Assembly: GCA_964543235.1 (NCBI GenBank)
Contig: CAZIXE010000003.1
Span: 1-64,000, forward strand
Length of the DNA stretch: 64,000 nucleotides
Source of the DNA: JANMMJ01 sp964543235
Lineage (GTDB): Bacteria; Pseudomonadota; Alphaproteobacteria; Rhizobiales; Aestuariivirgaceae
Direction of reading: 5' to 3'
Positions 63,454 through 64,000 of the stretch are shown here, piece by piece. The notes beneath the pieces are model-generated. The model was given only the letters and a program-made list of their open reading frames with translations. It was not told the DNA's origin and searched no databases. The position numbers were made by a program, and so were the translations under genes. Positions within the stretch are counted from its first letter, which is position 1. The number at the start of each line of letters is the position of its first letter.

Positions 63454-63965
63454 TCGCCGTCTTTTGATTTCTTGGTCCGGGCCATCACCTGGTCGATGAG
63501 CGCGAGAAACAGTGCCGACACTACAAACGCCATGTGCATGATGGTGAGCCACAGCAGCTGGGTTTCGGTATACTGCGATGCATTGAGAAACACCTGCAGC
63601 AGGTGGATTGACGAGATGGCAACGATCGTCGACGCGACCTTGATCTTCAGCGACCCGGCGTCGATCTTGCCGAGCCAGCTCAACTCTCCTTCCGCATTAT
63701 CGAAGCGGCTGACGAAATTCTCGTAGCCCGAAATGATCACCATGACGACGAGGCTTGCGACCAGTGCTGCGTCGATGAGGCCAAGCATCTTCAGGATTGT
63801 GTCGGTATCGCGCAGCACAAATACCTTTGATACGAACTCGACCAATTTGTCGGCAAAGGAAACGGCATAGACCGCCAGGGCCGCGGCCAGTCCCAGGTAG
63901 AAGACGACCAGCAACCAGCGTGAGGCCAGAATGACTGCCTCTATCAAGTGTTCGACCCGCTTCAA
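63450..63965 (-). CDS. YqhA/UPF0114-family membrane protein
   Basis: This 171-residue protein has four predicted membrane segments (ILASRWLLVVFYLGLAAAL, ALVASLVVMVIISGY, VASTIVAISSIHLLQVFL and MHMAFVVSALFLALI) and the family features SRFDNAEGELSWLGKIDAGS. The function of this family is unknown. Its start is 36 nt before the window edge, so no upstream neighbour is seen. It is convergent with nhaD. Confidence 0.92.
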   Translation of the reverse strand: MKRVEHLIEAVILASRWLLVVFYLGLAAALAVYAVSFADKLVEFVSKVFVLRDTDTILKMLGLIDAALVASLVVMVIISGYENFVSRFDNAEGELSWLGKIDAGSLKIKVASTIVAISSIHLLQVFLNASQYTETQLLWLTIMHMAFVVSALFLALIDQVMARTKKSKDGD

Positions 63966-64000
63966 GTCTGATTCCCCATTCAGTAATGTTCCGTCGAACA

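Overview
The window is a 64 kb stretch of high-GC bacterial chromosome. It looks like an alphaproteobacterium of the Rhizobiales/Hyphomicrobiales type. Supporting signs are direct-repeat SOS boxes of the form GTTC-N7-GTTC, an imuA-imuB-dnaE2 mutagenesis cassette, an alphaproteobacterial-type Zur palindrome, a BBP2-like outer-membrane barrel beside galU, and an SltB/DUF459 pair. No rRNA, tRNA, phage, insertion sequence or CRISPR array was recognised. A run of 10 N flanked by long G and C homopolymers (about 42545-42709) shows that this is a draft assembly.

Layout. 1-6.8 kb: glutamate synthase gltB (5' end outside the window) and gltD, split by an opposite-strand VapBC-type toxin-antitoxin module, then a class V aminotransferase coupled to gltD. 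6.7-19 kb: cell-envelope genes (degenerate SGNH protein, lytic transglycosylase, galE, galU, outer-membrane barrel, arabinose-5-phosphate isomerase, NfeD/SPFH pair), ferrochelatase, a PAS histidine kinase and a ureohydrolase. 19-30.8 kb: a fused indolepyruvate ferredoxin oxidoreductase, chrB-chrA chromate resistance, an acyl-CoA dehydrogenase/SDR pair, a GNAT, a glutamine-amidotransferase hydrolase, a haloacid dehalogenase and a cobalt-type nitrile hydratase operon. 30.7-34.5 kb: ccdA and, divergently, a Zur-box operon of znuA with a ZevA/ZevB-like pair. 34.5-40.4 kb: a sugar ABC transporter with a divergent LacI regulator and a sugar-nucleotide-type epimerase. 40.5-46.6 kb: the SOS mutasome operon imuA-imuB-dnaE2. 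46.6-48.6 kb: a beta-propeller protein, a ThiS/MoaD-like protein and a small MCDYSL protein. 48.7-62.2 kb: a dense set of amine/amino-acid catabolic genes (Fe-alcohol dehydrogenase, aldehyde dehydrogenase, two glutamine-synthetase-like ligases, N-formylglutamate amidohydrolase, GMC oxidoreductase, two aminotransferases, a metallo-beta-lactamase-fold hydrolase, a thiolase) plus a JAMM-motif protein. 62.2-64 kb: an NhaD antiporter and a YqhA-family membrane protein.

The most unusual signal is in the mutasome operon. dnaE2 carries two copies of one 117-nt multi-hairpin element, in opposite orientations, each an exact 39-codon in-frame insertion. imuB carries a different palindromic element in frame. 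The imuB reading frame looks broken only because of a 209-nt assembly artefact built on a repeated 44-nt block. If that artefact is collapsed, imuB is a full open frame of 528 codons. A second notable signal is an SOS-box promoter of almost consensus quality at 24792-24825 that fires into the antisense strand of the acyl-CoA dehydrogenase gene, with no conventional target.
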